A stretch of 46,374 nucleotides of DNA from Gracilariopsis chorda (lineage: Eukaryota > Rhodophyta > Florideophyceae > Gracilariales > Gracilariaceae), in the NCBI GenBank assembly GCA_003194525.1, contig NBIV01000413.1:1-46374 (forward strand), in the 5' to 3' direction. Below, one piece after another: positions 29,101-36,325 of this stretch. Below the pieces are notes generated by a model. It worked only from the letters and a program-made list of their open reading frames with translations, made no database searches and was not told the DNA's origin. The position numbers were made by a program, and so were the translations under genes. The first letter of the stretch is position 1; every line of letters starts with the position of its first letter.

Positions 29101-29394
29101 GCAAGATGCAAGTGCAAAGGAAATTGTTCGAACAGAGTTTGCTCTTGTATTAAAAGAGACAGAAAGTGTATCAGGTGCGAATGTGACGCAGGCACTTGCC
29201 GTAATAGAGCTACCACATCCGGTATGATATACAATGCTAACGCAGAAGACGCCGATGGCATGGAAGTTGAAGAAGATCAAGAGGACGGCTCCGATGATGA
29301 AGTGGTGACATCATTGCAAGTGACGGAGTTAAATTGTGACCTAGAGTGCAACTTAGCTAACGATGATGAAGAGACAGATGCATGCTCTCCCTGA
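23185..29394 (+). CDS. 2069-residue FEN/XPG-like nuclease with C-terminal CXC domain
   Basis: One uninterrupted frame runs from ATG 23185. The N-terminal 130 residues hold paired cysteines (CVACGEN; LLCTSC; CYICIKLGC), probably zinc-binding. A central part has QLDNFDI near 618, then GIVQ near 645, GDQPTYRMLV near 817 and WLIPFPGFFHVEKQ near 854. This resembles fungal DUF6589 proteins and very large cnidarian proteins of unknown role. The C-terminal third holds the acidic set of FEN1/XPG nucleases in order: VDDPSIV...GEQARRDATR near 1455 (compare FDG...K.GE.A.R in FEN1), HGEAETR near 1680, SKDTDVTMIL near 1732 and AGCDFTPGSYGVRH near 1789. A Tesmin/TSO1-type CXC cluster (ARCKCKGNCSNRVCSC ... 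CIRCECDAGTC) lies at about 1973-2008, before an acidic tail. Predicted to be a DNA-binding nuclease, possibly of transposon origin. The family name is uncertain; the motifs are seen directly. Confidence 0.85.
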   Translation: MASKMKEVVRDSWNQPTEGPCVACGENDKRRPKKASFLSRTQLLKRSQVDTGTLPNPFARKDPGFFLLCTSCRSPKNGWNVICDVRRYGSKSRSALQAWKVRAFAREAKQRTDCYICIKLGCHFDSSIRTKANFKLFSVLLYSACVQELFCSELSRRSGLCVEDGRFLLHQIGEVRFCSLHHNQTRHANDIAATEEPTLRGALSGYCIFKGQGCSGLSAVLRPLPNLKMETLEDTEVFCEYDDAVDIYSGGSLKFEDVAGMHACGNCRYIVTRGAQGIQPSFDTVTLTDATDRCLVDCILFALDKAACNTVFMRGNDGITHAANDLRSAAIAPFSEAPASRFLPIKAVFTTRKALSALSTNGFDVTNRTVESRIGSVLSAKDVHLYSLSRKFRCYAQVGALCPIVGVVMTLTKGESVTITLKEKRKMLAETGNRFMRSKEKYYRGDWSLSDEIAAVPPRLWASFILEMASEKQLLSWKVAAAAIGKKVVDMFPVLNDFTNIPREEFDNFAQQRFVHKSADETGLRRVDFLLCIRALKVIEQMTYSQSRLRIGPLTMTLSIAGIAESSPSWTSVLHSLGLATSYNAMESFKKSLIAKREQSTRGAFEGVNTTDRLVSIQLDNFDILPFHSMKASGKALPMVSVTATQGIVQSRKRPRLHSAVGINRSTEEPGALVEADTSWRSPSTVLVDRATFSSSFNSVADQNILEDFYDMVFGVVLSRRDDLLGSSASSQFQRRTATLPYKNQGVNFRTLLLSCFSPHGGSDRSAPYLFDQDVLFVDICRMSAADILTIHQKLSLIKDLLQLGEDGSPKYVVVSGDQPTYRMLVKIWRQSFLESKRDTAENSPTNEVKVHEWLIPFPGFFHVEKQSLYPLCKEMLHGLGLTELSGCCGLSKSQVDNILKHSHARNNRAVVFSICAALVIHTVDLIQAERPELKDSVMEIMNRDHSSTKSQSTLFKCTTDLVTGSMIEVGRQLRKGVFDLFANDPNGTHIVHTVLFTYLLPTVGFHVLSRTGHTDVLDSFWLRLNNVLHTSGHLKYQELYLFYSFFRSIMPRIVFEDLYNNKPGALVARVPSFTAGSRSAYDERGWTYVHLDEALEMLIIRLVKGLNQVTLPYLESAGAWLLDVASARLLIRNVTAAARLYRPSRSGDDTGEGIGPLLHYDKSSIQSKSVKAMVELMRAKGFLGHDHRSGDKLCNVLGDHTATLNDAKAQELIMKCDIYGKKTAELHASALFPDVFGKLTKEDYETEFSGKRFRGVWTKTRQIPTAGIVMESEKKHTVLKSSKVTKDPKKALSDRRYVLSKVMTTLTLAEHAALSSGDHEGAEHARKQWNVLYSARHMASPFADAYRSFEQGAAGMRHAQKSHILNALNLEGFQEGEDGDDLGIPVRETKAVSFYYDYQFPSYASVMVDVMNHIWTRGTDGRRGNSIFHVTVMKLKHFLRPWFSGSRGKQLRQLHLHVDDPSIVIPQKHGEQARRDATRSMDENTARNGSDELNSIGFLLPITVPWGTITSSRRSRDAVSSVHLFCGAVAAMELAEESSIDVSVFLYGGCFCFKSSCVGKGFEDLLPELALRTDIGSFPRDGEVFIGLKEDLLSIGCSNGEGAPGQAVSSDSSQATTANNGPTVLPSGVSHPDMAGYDPRNELGERRHQTEEDDLLRVPRTAVLMVSNGGGLQISGVCIKHGEAETRFVAAFKHFVSPLLSEESEKDVFKYNDGHHSPLPSHLRCASIVLSKDTDVTMILCLAERMHGRGVLHVLGEHVIEIDTLVRNLSLNGSNQSTLACVYTLAGCDFTPGSYGVRHSHFLSAAVRQRVMLGHLESNSDPTAFELATVLAYLEKKGYRKLLTLAEKDDAMQKWNTESCDAAEIRRRTRTIFASPHVVGSEEWVLDARRHIYDGARSVAELIAPKQHIYLQASRSKFVVFTYWSQAHWDDLSPDVLKGCDESNGFDVSGSVLLEREDDVKILSKQMNELVARCKCKGNCSNRVCSCIKRDRKCIRCECDAGTCRNRATTSGMIYNANAEDADGMEVEEDQEDGSDDEVVTSLQVTELNCDLECNLANDDEETDACSP

Positions 29395-29491
29395 CTATTC
29401 AAGCCTGAGTACGCACATTTACTGAAGGTCGAAATACAAATGTACCTCACAGCAAGTCCTTGCTGCCCGTTTATTGAGACACATCTTGCAG

Positions 29492-31168
29492 TTACGGGAC
29501 GTCAAAGAAAGACAATTTCCCACATCCGTCTCTTAGTCCTTTAGGAAATGCCTTTTCAAACGAAGGAAGTAGAAGTACAGCTCGTGATGCGCCATGACAA
29601 GCCCGGGCTATCCAGCTCATGTATAGAAGTTCCACATCGTTTGGAGGGGGATACTTTTCAAGGTATTCCCGGTTCCTCCAAATGAAAATGCCCAAGTCCT
29701 GATAACCGTGCTTTTGAGGATGCGAGTGGAACGCAAAGTATCCCTGCTGGTGCTTAAAAGAGAGACAGCTAGCTGGTATCTTGACCAGCATTATTGCTTT
29801 AGATGAAAGCCTGTGTGTTCTTTCCAATATGCCGTGCGTTTTTCCGAGGGGAAGTAGAACGCAGCGACAGTACGGTTTAGAACCCCTAGCTCCCTTATCG
29901 AACTCATCCAGCATGCGGTGCAGAAACTGCGTTTCGAAATGGGGATTTCCTCCGGCCCCTTCTATTGTGTCCTCCACGTCTTCCCAAATTCCGATGGACC
30001 CAAATAAATCATCACCTTCGTCCCGGCTGCAGTAGTTAGGAAGAACACCACTTTCATTCAGCGAATCTGCAAATAGTTCTACTGTGATACATGAGGTCAA
30101 GGACCATAACGCGTAGAGATCCGGGGTTACAGTTCTAGAAAGTGAGTTGAAGCGATCCTCAAACTTTCGTTGAACTACGGTGCAGAGGGACTGCAAGAAA
30201 TTAGTATCACTGTAGCCTGGCAAAAGCTCTTGGTAGCTTCCTTTTAAACCCCTTGGTGTACTTGACGGCTTGATTGTCAACACAGCAGAACAATCAGTAC
30301 GCTTGGCATTATAGACCTGTGAGGAAAACCTCCAGTACAGCCTTTCAGCTAGCTCTCTCCGCACAACTGCTTTTCTATTTCTGATAAACCCGTCTTCACA
30401 TAATAAAGGCACACAAAAGCAATAGCATAGGCAAGCAGCATTTGCTAGGCTTTCATTACCGATGCAGAGAACAGAAATGTCATGCCCTGGAACTTTCAAG
30501 GGGCCTAAAAGAGACCGAAAAGCACTATCAGACTCCAAGTGCTGCAAACATTCCTTTGGGTCAGTTGGAGGCTTGTGACGGCCCCACCGCATACGCAAAC
30601 CGTAGGAGTAATTACCGAAGGTCATTGTCGACGAAATAGACCTTTCTTCAAAGGCCAGAGCCACTTTCGGGAGAATGAGGAAACCGCACGGCAATACAGC
30701 TTCTAATTGAGGCCTTGGTTGGCCGTGTTCTCGACGAGAACACGAAAGATTGCTGAGAAAAGAATATCCAACGATGCAGCAGTCTGAGCCGCTTGAAGCG
30801 CGCTCTTTTGTGGCGGTGGACGCTGCCGTAATCGTGAGTACGGGACTTCGCTTGTTGGTGGACAAAGAGCTCTTTTGGTGAAGGTGATGCTGTGGTGATG
30901 TGGCAACGGTCAGAAGGCGGTTCCCATTGGGCCCTGGAAGAGCATTTTGATATCCCTTTGCTTGGCGAGCAATCGCACGTTTTCTTAATATTTCCAAAAT
31001 TGCTTCCAATCTCATGGACTGTTTGACAAAACGGTGCGTGTTTGCGATGCGCCAACTGCCAAAGTCTGTGACATCACCTTCCGTCCAACCCAATCCAACC
31101 CGTCGTTCTCTTCCCCGAGCCACATGTATCTCAATCGTTATCCCACGCAACACCATTTTTCTCGGCAA
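29492..31168 (-). CDS. Unknown 558-residue protein, convergent with the CXC gene
   Basis: The frame is open from ATG 31168 to 29492, and its stop is only 97 bases from the stop of the 2069-residue gene. The first 140 residues are basic and low in complexity, so translation may start later, for example at MRLEAILEILRKR (codon 53). The rest looks globular: VPGHDISVLCIGNESLANA, CLCYCFCVPLLCEDGF, LYALWSLTSCITVELFADSL, WRNREYLEKYPPPNDVELLYMSWIA. I recognise no domain. The frame is intact and has the same clean quality as its neighbour. It could be a partner gene of the CXC protein or a separate host gene. Confidence 0.6.
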   Translation of the reverse strand: MPRKMVLRGITIEIHVARGRERRVGLGWTEGDVTDFGSWRIANTHRFVKQSMRLEAILEILRKRAIARQAKGYQNALPGPNGNRLLTVATSPQHHLHQKSSLSTNKRSPVLTITAASTATKERASSGSDCCIVGYSFLSNLSCSRREHGQPRPQLEAVLPCGFLILPKVALAFEERSISSTMTFGNYSYGLRMRWGRHKPPTDPKECLQHLESDSAFRSLLGPLKVPGHDISVLCIGNESLANAACLCYCFCVPLLCEDGFIRNRKAVVRRELAERLYWRFSSQVYNAKRTDCSAVLTIKPSSTPRGLKGSYQELLPGYSDTNFLQSLCTVVQRKFEDRFNSLSRTVTPDLYALWSLTSCITVELFADSLNESGVLPNYCSRDEGDDLFGSIGIWEDVEDTIEGAGGNPHFETQFLHRMLDEFDKGARGSKPYCRCVLLPLGKTHGILERTHRLSSKAIMLVKIPASCLSFKHQQGYFAFHSHPQKHGYQDLGIFIWRNREYLEKYPPPNDVELLYMSWIARACHGASRAVLLLPSFEKAFPKGLRDGCGKLSFFDVP

Positions 31169-31997
31169 ATTCGTCTATCATCCTTCCAGCGCACATCCTC
31201 ATTTCGGCTGCTCCGCATGGTCTCAACACCACACCTAATACCTCTTCCATCACACTCCAGTCCAATTTCATGGCACAAGTTAGCTCATACTGCGTCAACG
31301 CCGTGTTCTTCGCAAAAGCACAAACCTACTTCGCCAATGTATCGTAACTAAAGAAGCTCGCATGGTGATCAATCATCCTAGCGTTCAGTGCCGCACGCCG
31401 TAACCCGATCACATTGCGGAGCATTACATGATGTCCAACAGTACCAACTGAGTGCAGAGGTGAATGCGCAGGAGAGGGCGCATACATAGCGGATGGGAAC
31501 AAAACAGGCAGCAGTCCACTTTAAGTTGCAAGCGCAATCGCGCACCGACAGACGAGTATGAGGCGTGCTTGGTATCGTATGTTGTTCTTCCACGAGGCAC
31601 GATGTTTTTAGAGGTAAGGGTACCTGCCGAATCATTGGCAACGCTCATCGGACCCTTTCGGGCGTCACACTGCTCATGCAACACGAAGTGCGCAGCGCAA
31701 CTCTCGGAGCCGAAGCGCACCAGCCAGCAGCGCCAACGTGCGGCACAAAACAATCACATCGCGCGCGCACCGCGCACAGCGTTCGCGCCGTCTCTGCCTT
31801 ATCGCGTAGCGCAATGTCCCCGCATCATCCGAAACCTTCTCATCCGTTGCGGCCCTTTCCATCCATCTCTGCAGAGATGCTTCCCTACAGCCCCCGAGCC
31901 GCCACCTAAGCCATTGCTGCCTGCAAACCCGAGTCTATCACTAGCGCGTTTTCCATAGCTTGCCGAGGGCTCGAACAGTTTCCTTCTAGGAAACCCA

Positions 31998-32017
31998 GGA
32001 GTCCCTTCGGGGACTCC
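31998..32017. repeat. Hairpin with UUCG-type tetraloop
   Basis: GGAGTCCC-TTCG-GGGACTCC: 8-bp perfect arms around TTCG. The C(UUCG)G tetraloop is the most stable known in RNA, so a transcript would form a strong hairpin. No RNA gene could be recognised around it. Confidence 0.6.
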
Positions 32018-32513
32018 ACGTTGTGAAACGCGCCTAAACCTGAAGAGAGCAACTACTTCTGTGACGAAGCGCGGCCCAAGGCCAACTCGGTTCGTCGCCT
32101 TCAATATTGTCAACAGATGGCCTTTTTCTCTCATGAAGAAAGCAGGGACACCCGAACAGTCAACACTTCGAACCAGCGTTCGTATCAGGACACTGACGCT
32201 TCTTATCTCTCTCTCTGGCGCAACATGTCCAACTTCTAGTCACCGAACGTGGTTGCGTTTTGAGTTTCCCCGCCTAATGGCGAAGCGCGGCACAGTGTTA
32301 GGGCGTAACCCCATTTGATCGTGGACTTCCATTTGTCGCATTGACATTTTGCATCTGTTCCACATAGTTCCACTCTATCCACAACAGCATATCATTCGTT
32401 TGGCATTCGTCGTACGACCTGTTCCGATCGTGTCAAGTTCATGTCTCGTCTGATACTTCCCGTGTGTTAACAAGAAAGACCTCGTGACACAAGGCTCTCG
32501 ATTCCCCATTTCT

Positions 32514-32572
32514 GAGCTGCAAGCATAGACTATCAAACCGCAGCGCGGTTTGATAGTGTATGCTTGCAGCTC
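32514..32572. repeat. Near-perfect hairpin, 28-bp arms
   Basis: Arm 32514-32541 pairs with 32545-32572 with a single mismatch. The loop is AGC. The arms start GAGCTGCAAGCATAG. It lies in a gene-free stretch. Confidence 0.9.
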
Positions 32573-32917
32573 ATTGGAAACGTTGAGATCAATATCTCAC
32601 TCCAGTCCTTCAGCTGTTCGGAGGCCTACAACGCACTTCTCCGTGCAAGAGGCTAACTCCGTAATTCCGAAAACATCAAGCCAGTTTTATGTATCACTGG
32701 CGGAGTGTGCTCCCAAAGTCTCAAAACAGATTGTTCTCAATCTGCTAAGCGGCCTCCGCCACAGCTGTTTAGCTCAAACTGAGAAGGGAACCAACAACAA
32801 ATTACAGAAATGGTAAAGTACACGAGGAATGCTTCGTTCGGCTTCATTTACGGAAAGATCTCGAAGAAATGCTAGCATTTCGTCATCTTCGCTGGAATAA
32901 AAGATCTAGACGATAAC

Positions 32918-34789
32918 CTAGGGCTGAAGTAAGGACGCAATCGGAATGCCAGATGTTGACTGTGGTTGCTGTCGCCAGGACGCATGCGCACCGACATCCC
33001 TACGGATCATGGGCCACATGTATACCATGCTACTTCCGCTAGGTACGGCGTTCACGTTGTCCTGCGACTGCGTATCATTCAGGGTAGTGATGATCAGGTC
33101 GACAAGGTCAGCCGGCGCATCAGTACCCCTCGTTTCCGATACCACCTTCCCAACTTGATCGATAGACAACACCATCTCCCACGTCTTCCCCCGAATACTG
33201 AGTCGATTGATCTCAAATGAGCCAATGATTCGTTGTGCAAGTAATTTACCGTAGTCATTGGCATCCTGAGCATGTGTCGCTATTCGCACCAATGATCGCA
33301 TGGTCACAACTTTTCGAATCACACTGGTTCGTCCAGGACCTTCCTCCTTCTGCAGCCGCTCGAAGAACCGCTGCCACACTAGTGCGCTGTCCCTACCTTC
33401 TGGGGAGACATCAGATGCTTTCACTTCCATCAATTCCGCATATGAAAGCTTGGTAGCTTGATTTCGTCCTCGGTTGAGGTTTTCCAGAAGCTTTGTCAGC
33501 CACCGCGGCACATCACGGATTGTTGCCTTAAGCACAGGCATTCTGATCATGTGTCGGCCAGTGTACCTCAGGTCGGTCAACAGACTGAGCCGTGACTGTG
33601 CATCGGTGCAGTACTCCGCATCTGTTTCTGCGTACCAACGATCACCGGTAGGAAGACCGTGCACCGAAGTACCATTCACCACAAGCATGCGTCCCAAGAG
33701 TCCTAGCATAATACCTCGCGGGGTCGGTGTGGGGGTGATGACGACGCCCCTCGCCGTGTTGCTTAGTTGCACGGTGACTTCTCGAATCCACTTGTCACCG
33801 GTTGCTTCATACCCCGCTTCGGCGCATGCTTGTATGGCCAGAGCGATGAGATCCAGTTCCGTGACACCCAGATCTCGCCGTATGGCATCTCGCACATCCA
33901 GGTAGTGCAGCACTGGCAAACCACAATGTTCAAGACCTTGCACCAGGCGGTCAACTTCGGTTCTCAGCAGCTTATCGACACTCGGTGAATGTCGGAATCT
34001 GTACTTCATCCATCGACTGATGGCCTGTTGCAGCTGCTCTGACAGGTCTGCTTCCGAAGGAGTGCCGTTAATCAGCTTGAGCAACATGATCAACAGATTG
34101 AGTGTTCCCGGATCTTCACCAAGTTCACCAGCTAGAAAATCACCTGTATCGTCCATACCGCACTGCTCCATGTCTCGAAGATCCTGGACGACGACTTCGA
34201 GCGCGTTGACGGCGGACATGATGAGTGGTAAGTGACCCTGATCCAGAAGTGCATCCCAGCCTGAGCGAATATTGAACTCGGAATGAGCATTATGCAAACC
34301 GGCCTTCTCGATCTCCAGTGTGGCCACTCCGTAGTAGGTGTTGTGCACGGCGACAATTTGCGACAAGACGGCAACGGTATGCGGCATGGCGTTGTGATAT
34401 GATAAGATGGGTAGTTGGTAAGACTCCGGGGAACAGATATTGTGAGAGATTCCTTGCTGAGTTCGAGGTGTGAGCCATCGGGTCTCAGTGACGCCGTAGC
34501 AACAAGTGCTTGGCAAGCCGTTCCGGGCACAACTGGCACATAGCGGACGTTTGCAGAAGCCGACTCTGGGTTGATCCAACATAGTTTCGCACGAGTGTGG
34601 TTGACGGAGACAGTTTGTATACCTTTCAAGGTCGGAGCTTGTGAAGGGCTGAGTGAGGTGGTATGGAGAATCTGCTGAGGGGAATGAGGGCGATGAAAGG
34701 TGGTACCTGACAGTCGAGAAATGGTTTGGAGTGGAGTGTAGAACTGGAAGTTCGGTGGTGGTGGCGGCAGAAGAGGATGGGGCAGGCAT
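32918..34789 (-). CDS. Unknown 623-residue protein
   Basis: The frame is open from ATG 34789. The first 70 residues are Ser/Pro/Thr-rich. A Cys cluster follows near 70-100 (CETMLDQPRVGFCKRPLCASCARNG in part). The remainder is helical: LPLIMSAVNALEVVVQDLRD, DPGTLNLLIMLLKLING, KLLRTEVDRLVQGLEHCGLP, VPRWLTKLLENLNRGRN, WQRFFERLQKEEGPGRTSVI. An AT-rich ATAAATA at 34801-34807 (minus strand) lies only 12 bases before the ATG. If that is the TATA box, transcription would start inside the frame and translation would begin downstream, for example at the Met near 34582. No family is recognised. There are no frame breaks. Confidence 0.6.
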   Translation of the reverse strand: MPAPSSSAATTTELPVLHSTPNHFSTVRYHLSSPSFPSADSPYHLTQPFTSSDLERYTNCLRQPHSCETMLDQPRVGFCKRPLCASCARNGLPSTCCYGVTETRWLTPRTQQGISHNICSPESYQLPILSYHNAMPHTVAVLSQIVAVHNTYYGVATLEIEKAGLHNAHSEFNIRSGWDALLDQGHLPLIMSAVNALEVVVQDLRDMEQCGMDDTGDFLAGELGEDPGTLNLLIMLLKLINGTPSEADLSEQLQQAISRWMKYRFRHSPSVDKLLRTEVDRLVQGLEHCGLPVLHYLDVRDAIRRDLGVTELDLIALAIQACAEAGYEATGDKWIREVTVQLSNTARGVVITPTPTPRGIMLGLLGRMLVVNGTSVHGLPTGDRWYAETDAEYCTDAQSRLSLLTDLRYTGRHMIRMPVLKATIRDVPRWLTKLLENLNRGRNQATKLSYAELMEVKASDVSPEGRDSALVWQRFFERLQKEEGPGRTSVIRKVVTMRSLVRIATHAQDANDYGKLLAQRIIGSFEINRLSIRGKTWEMVLSIDQVGKVVSETRGTDAPADLVDLIITTLNDTQSQDNVNAVPSGSSMVYMWPMIRRDVGAHASWRQQPQSTSGIPIASLLQP

Positions 34790-35649
34790 CGACAGGACGC
34801 TATTTATGTGGGTGTCTGACGCCGAGTGAGAGGAAGCAAGTGGCGCACAGGGAAGCAGTTTGGTGTAGGAGAAAAGCTTGTTCTTTAATGTAAGAGAGTA
34901 GGTGATGGATGTGTAAGGAGTGGAGCTGTAACTTGTTGAGGGTTCTTTTTGTAAGTTAGGTATTTGCGTGTCTCAGAGGCGAAAGAGATGAGGGAGCCGT
35001 GAATGGAACGAGACTGTTCCACGAGAATCGTGGAAGTAAATTGAGTGCGTGTGCTGGCTGTCTCGTGAAAAAGAACGTTGCGAGATCGTTCAAAGAGGGT
35101 ACCGGTACCAAAGATACCCATAGCCGGTACGGACAAGAGAATATGGTTTTTGCACAAACATATAGGTCGTGTGATCGGTTGTCAAGGTGGGGGATGGGTA
35201 TGGCGACTGCGTACGTGTTGGTCCACAACTGTTGCTAGCTGGCGGGAGTTCAGTTTGTGCGTTGCGCACTCAAAAGCGGCGGGCGAGTTGCTAGGAAAGG
35301 CACTTACACCCGTATCATACTCGAAGCTGATGGGGCTCGAGCTAAAGTGTTAACCTCGTATGTACACGATGGGTGATGATGTAGCGCGTTGGGATGGGTG
35401 GGCTTACATGCGATCGATTATAATGGCCACGTCGCCATTAAAGCTCATACACCAAGGGGGGGCTCATATGATGAGTCAGTCAAAGTTATGCCAGAAGAGT
35501 TCGGCGGGATGTTCACCTTCGGTAGGGCGAGTGTATGAAGGCGTACAAACTGCTTCCACGTGTGACACGGTATTGCGACGTTGCAGCGGAAAGGGCTGAA
35601 TCTACTTGTAGTAAAACCAGTACAAATTCGGCTAATCACAGGCAGGAGT
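34790..35649. other. Intergenic, no gene seen
   Basis: Short frames on both strands are not convincing. Small perfect inverted repeats occur at 35017-35035 (TTCCACGA-GAA-TCGTGGAA) and 35098-35109 (GGTACCGGTACC). Confidence 0.45.
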
Positions 35650-36325
35650 TCACTCTTGATCAGAGAGTGCAGCAGCATGGCGGTGCTCAACCGTAAAAGG
35701 GGACGCTATCGCGATGCGTGCATGCAGCACCACACAGGTGCAAACAGATCGTAGACGCAAGTACCCGTAACCGAAAACTGTCGCCATCTGGTACACCACG
35801 AAAAATGCGTAGTACCTCTCGACGGTATTTAGCAGATGGCCGATCTCCTTCTGGTTCCTGATCTTACCTCTCCTGTTATGATACCTGATAAGGTACGAGA
35901 TACGGTCTCCGATAGAGCGCAAGTCCTCACGGGTGAACCCTGTCACTTCATCACATGATCCGGTAGAGTCAGCCGTATCTGTTAACTGCGGTCCAGAGCT
36001 CTCAAGATAACCTTTCCACGGCCATGAGACTTTCGTTGCTGCTTTCCAAACCTTCAGGCGACTTGAAGCTCGGGGTGTCAATTTCCATTCATCCCAAGGT
36101 TTCTTAGCACCCGTCTTGGTGTTCGCATAAGCATTTAGTTGTTCAGCTTTCTTTAGATTATTCTTTGCTTGAGCAATCTTTTCCTGCACACGTTTCATAA
36201 CATCTTGGTCGACGGTTGCAGATTCCGAGTTTCCTTTCTTTTCTGGGTCCCTTCCAGGACTAGGTTCTTTGTTCTGTTCACTAGCCCGAGCATTATCTGT
36301 AGAGTCTTGGCAACACCCTCTTCAT
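35650..36325 (-). CDS. C-terminal segment of the SET gene
   Basis: The frame is open before its ATG (36198), with DSTDNARASEQNKEPSPGRD and then VDQDVMKRVQEKIAQAKNNL. It is charged and helical, with FTREDLRSIGDRISYLIRYH near the end, followed by a hydrophobic stretch (YAFFVVYQMATVFGYGYL). It most likely follows the post-SET cluster after a one-base break at about 36325. Whether it contains an RNA polymerase II-binding module like that of SETD2 cannot be told. Confidence 0.5.

Larger units (their letters stand above)
31169..32917. other. Intergenic with hairpins
   Basis: Frames up to 164 codons on the plus strand (31464-31958) have biased composition and no recognisable domain; I do not call them genes. 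Two structural features stand out, at 31998-32017 and 32514-32572. The word GCGAAGCGCGGC recurs, with one base changed, near 32067 and 32280. Confidence 0.45.

Noticed and set aside
29492..31168. Calling the 558-residue frame a transposase
   Set aside because: No catalytic triad or known fold could be seen; only its position suggests a link to the CXC gene.
31464..31958. 164-codon plus-strand frame
   Set aside because: Its composition is biased, it has no recognisable motif, and overlapping frames of similar length lie on both strands.
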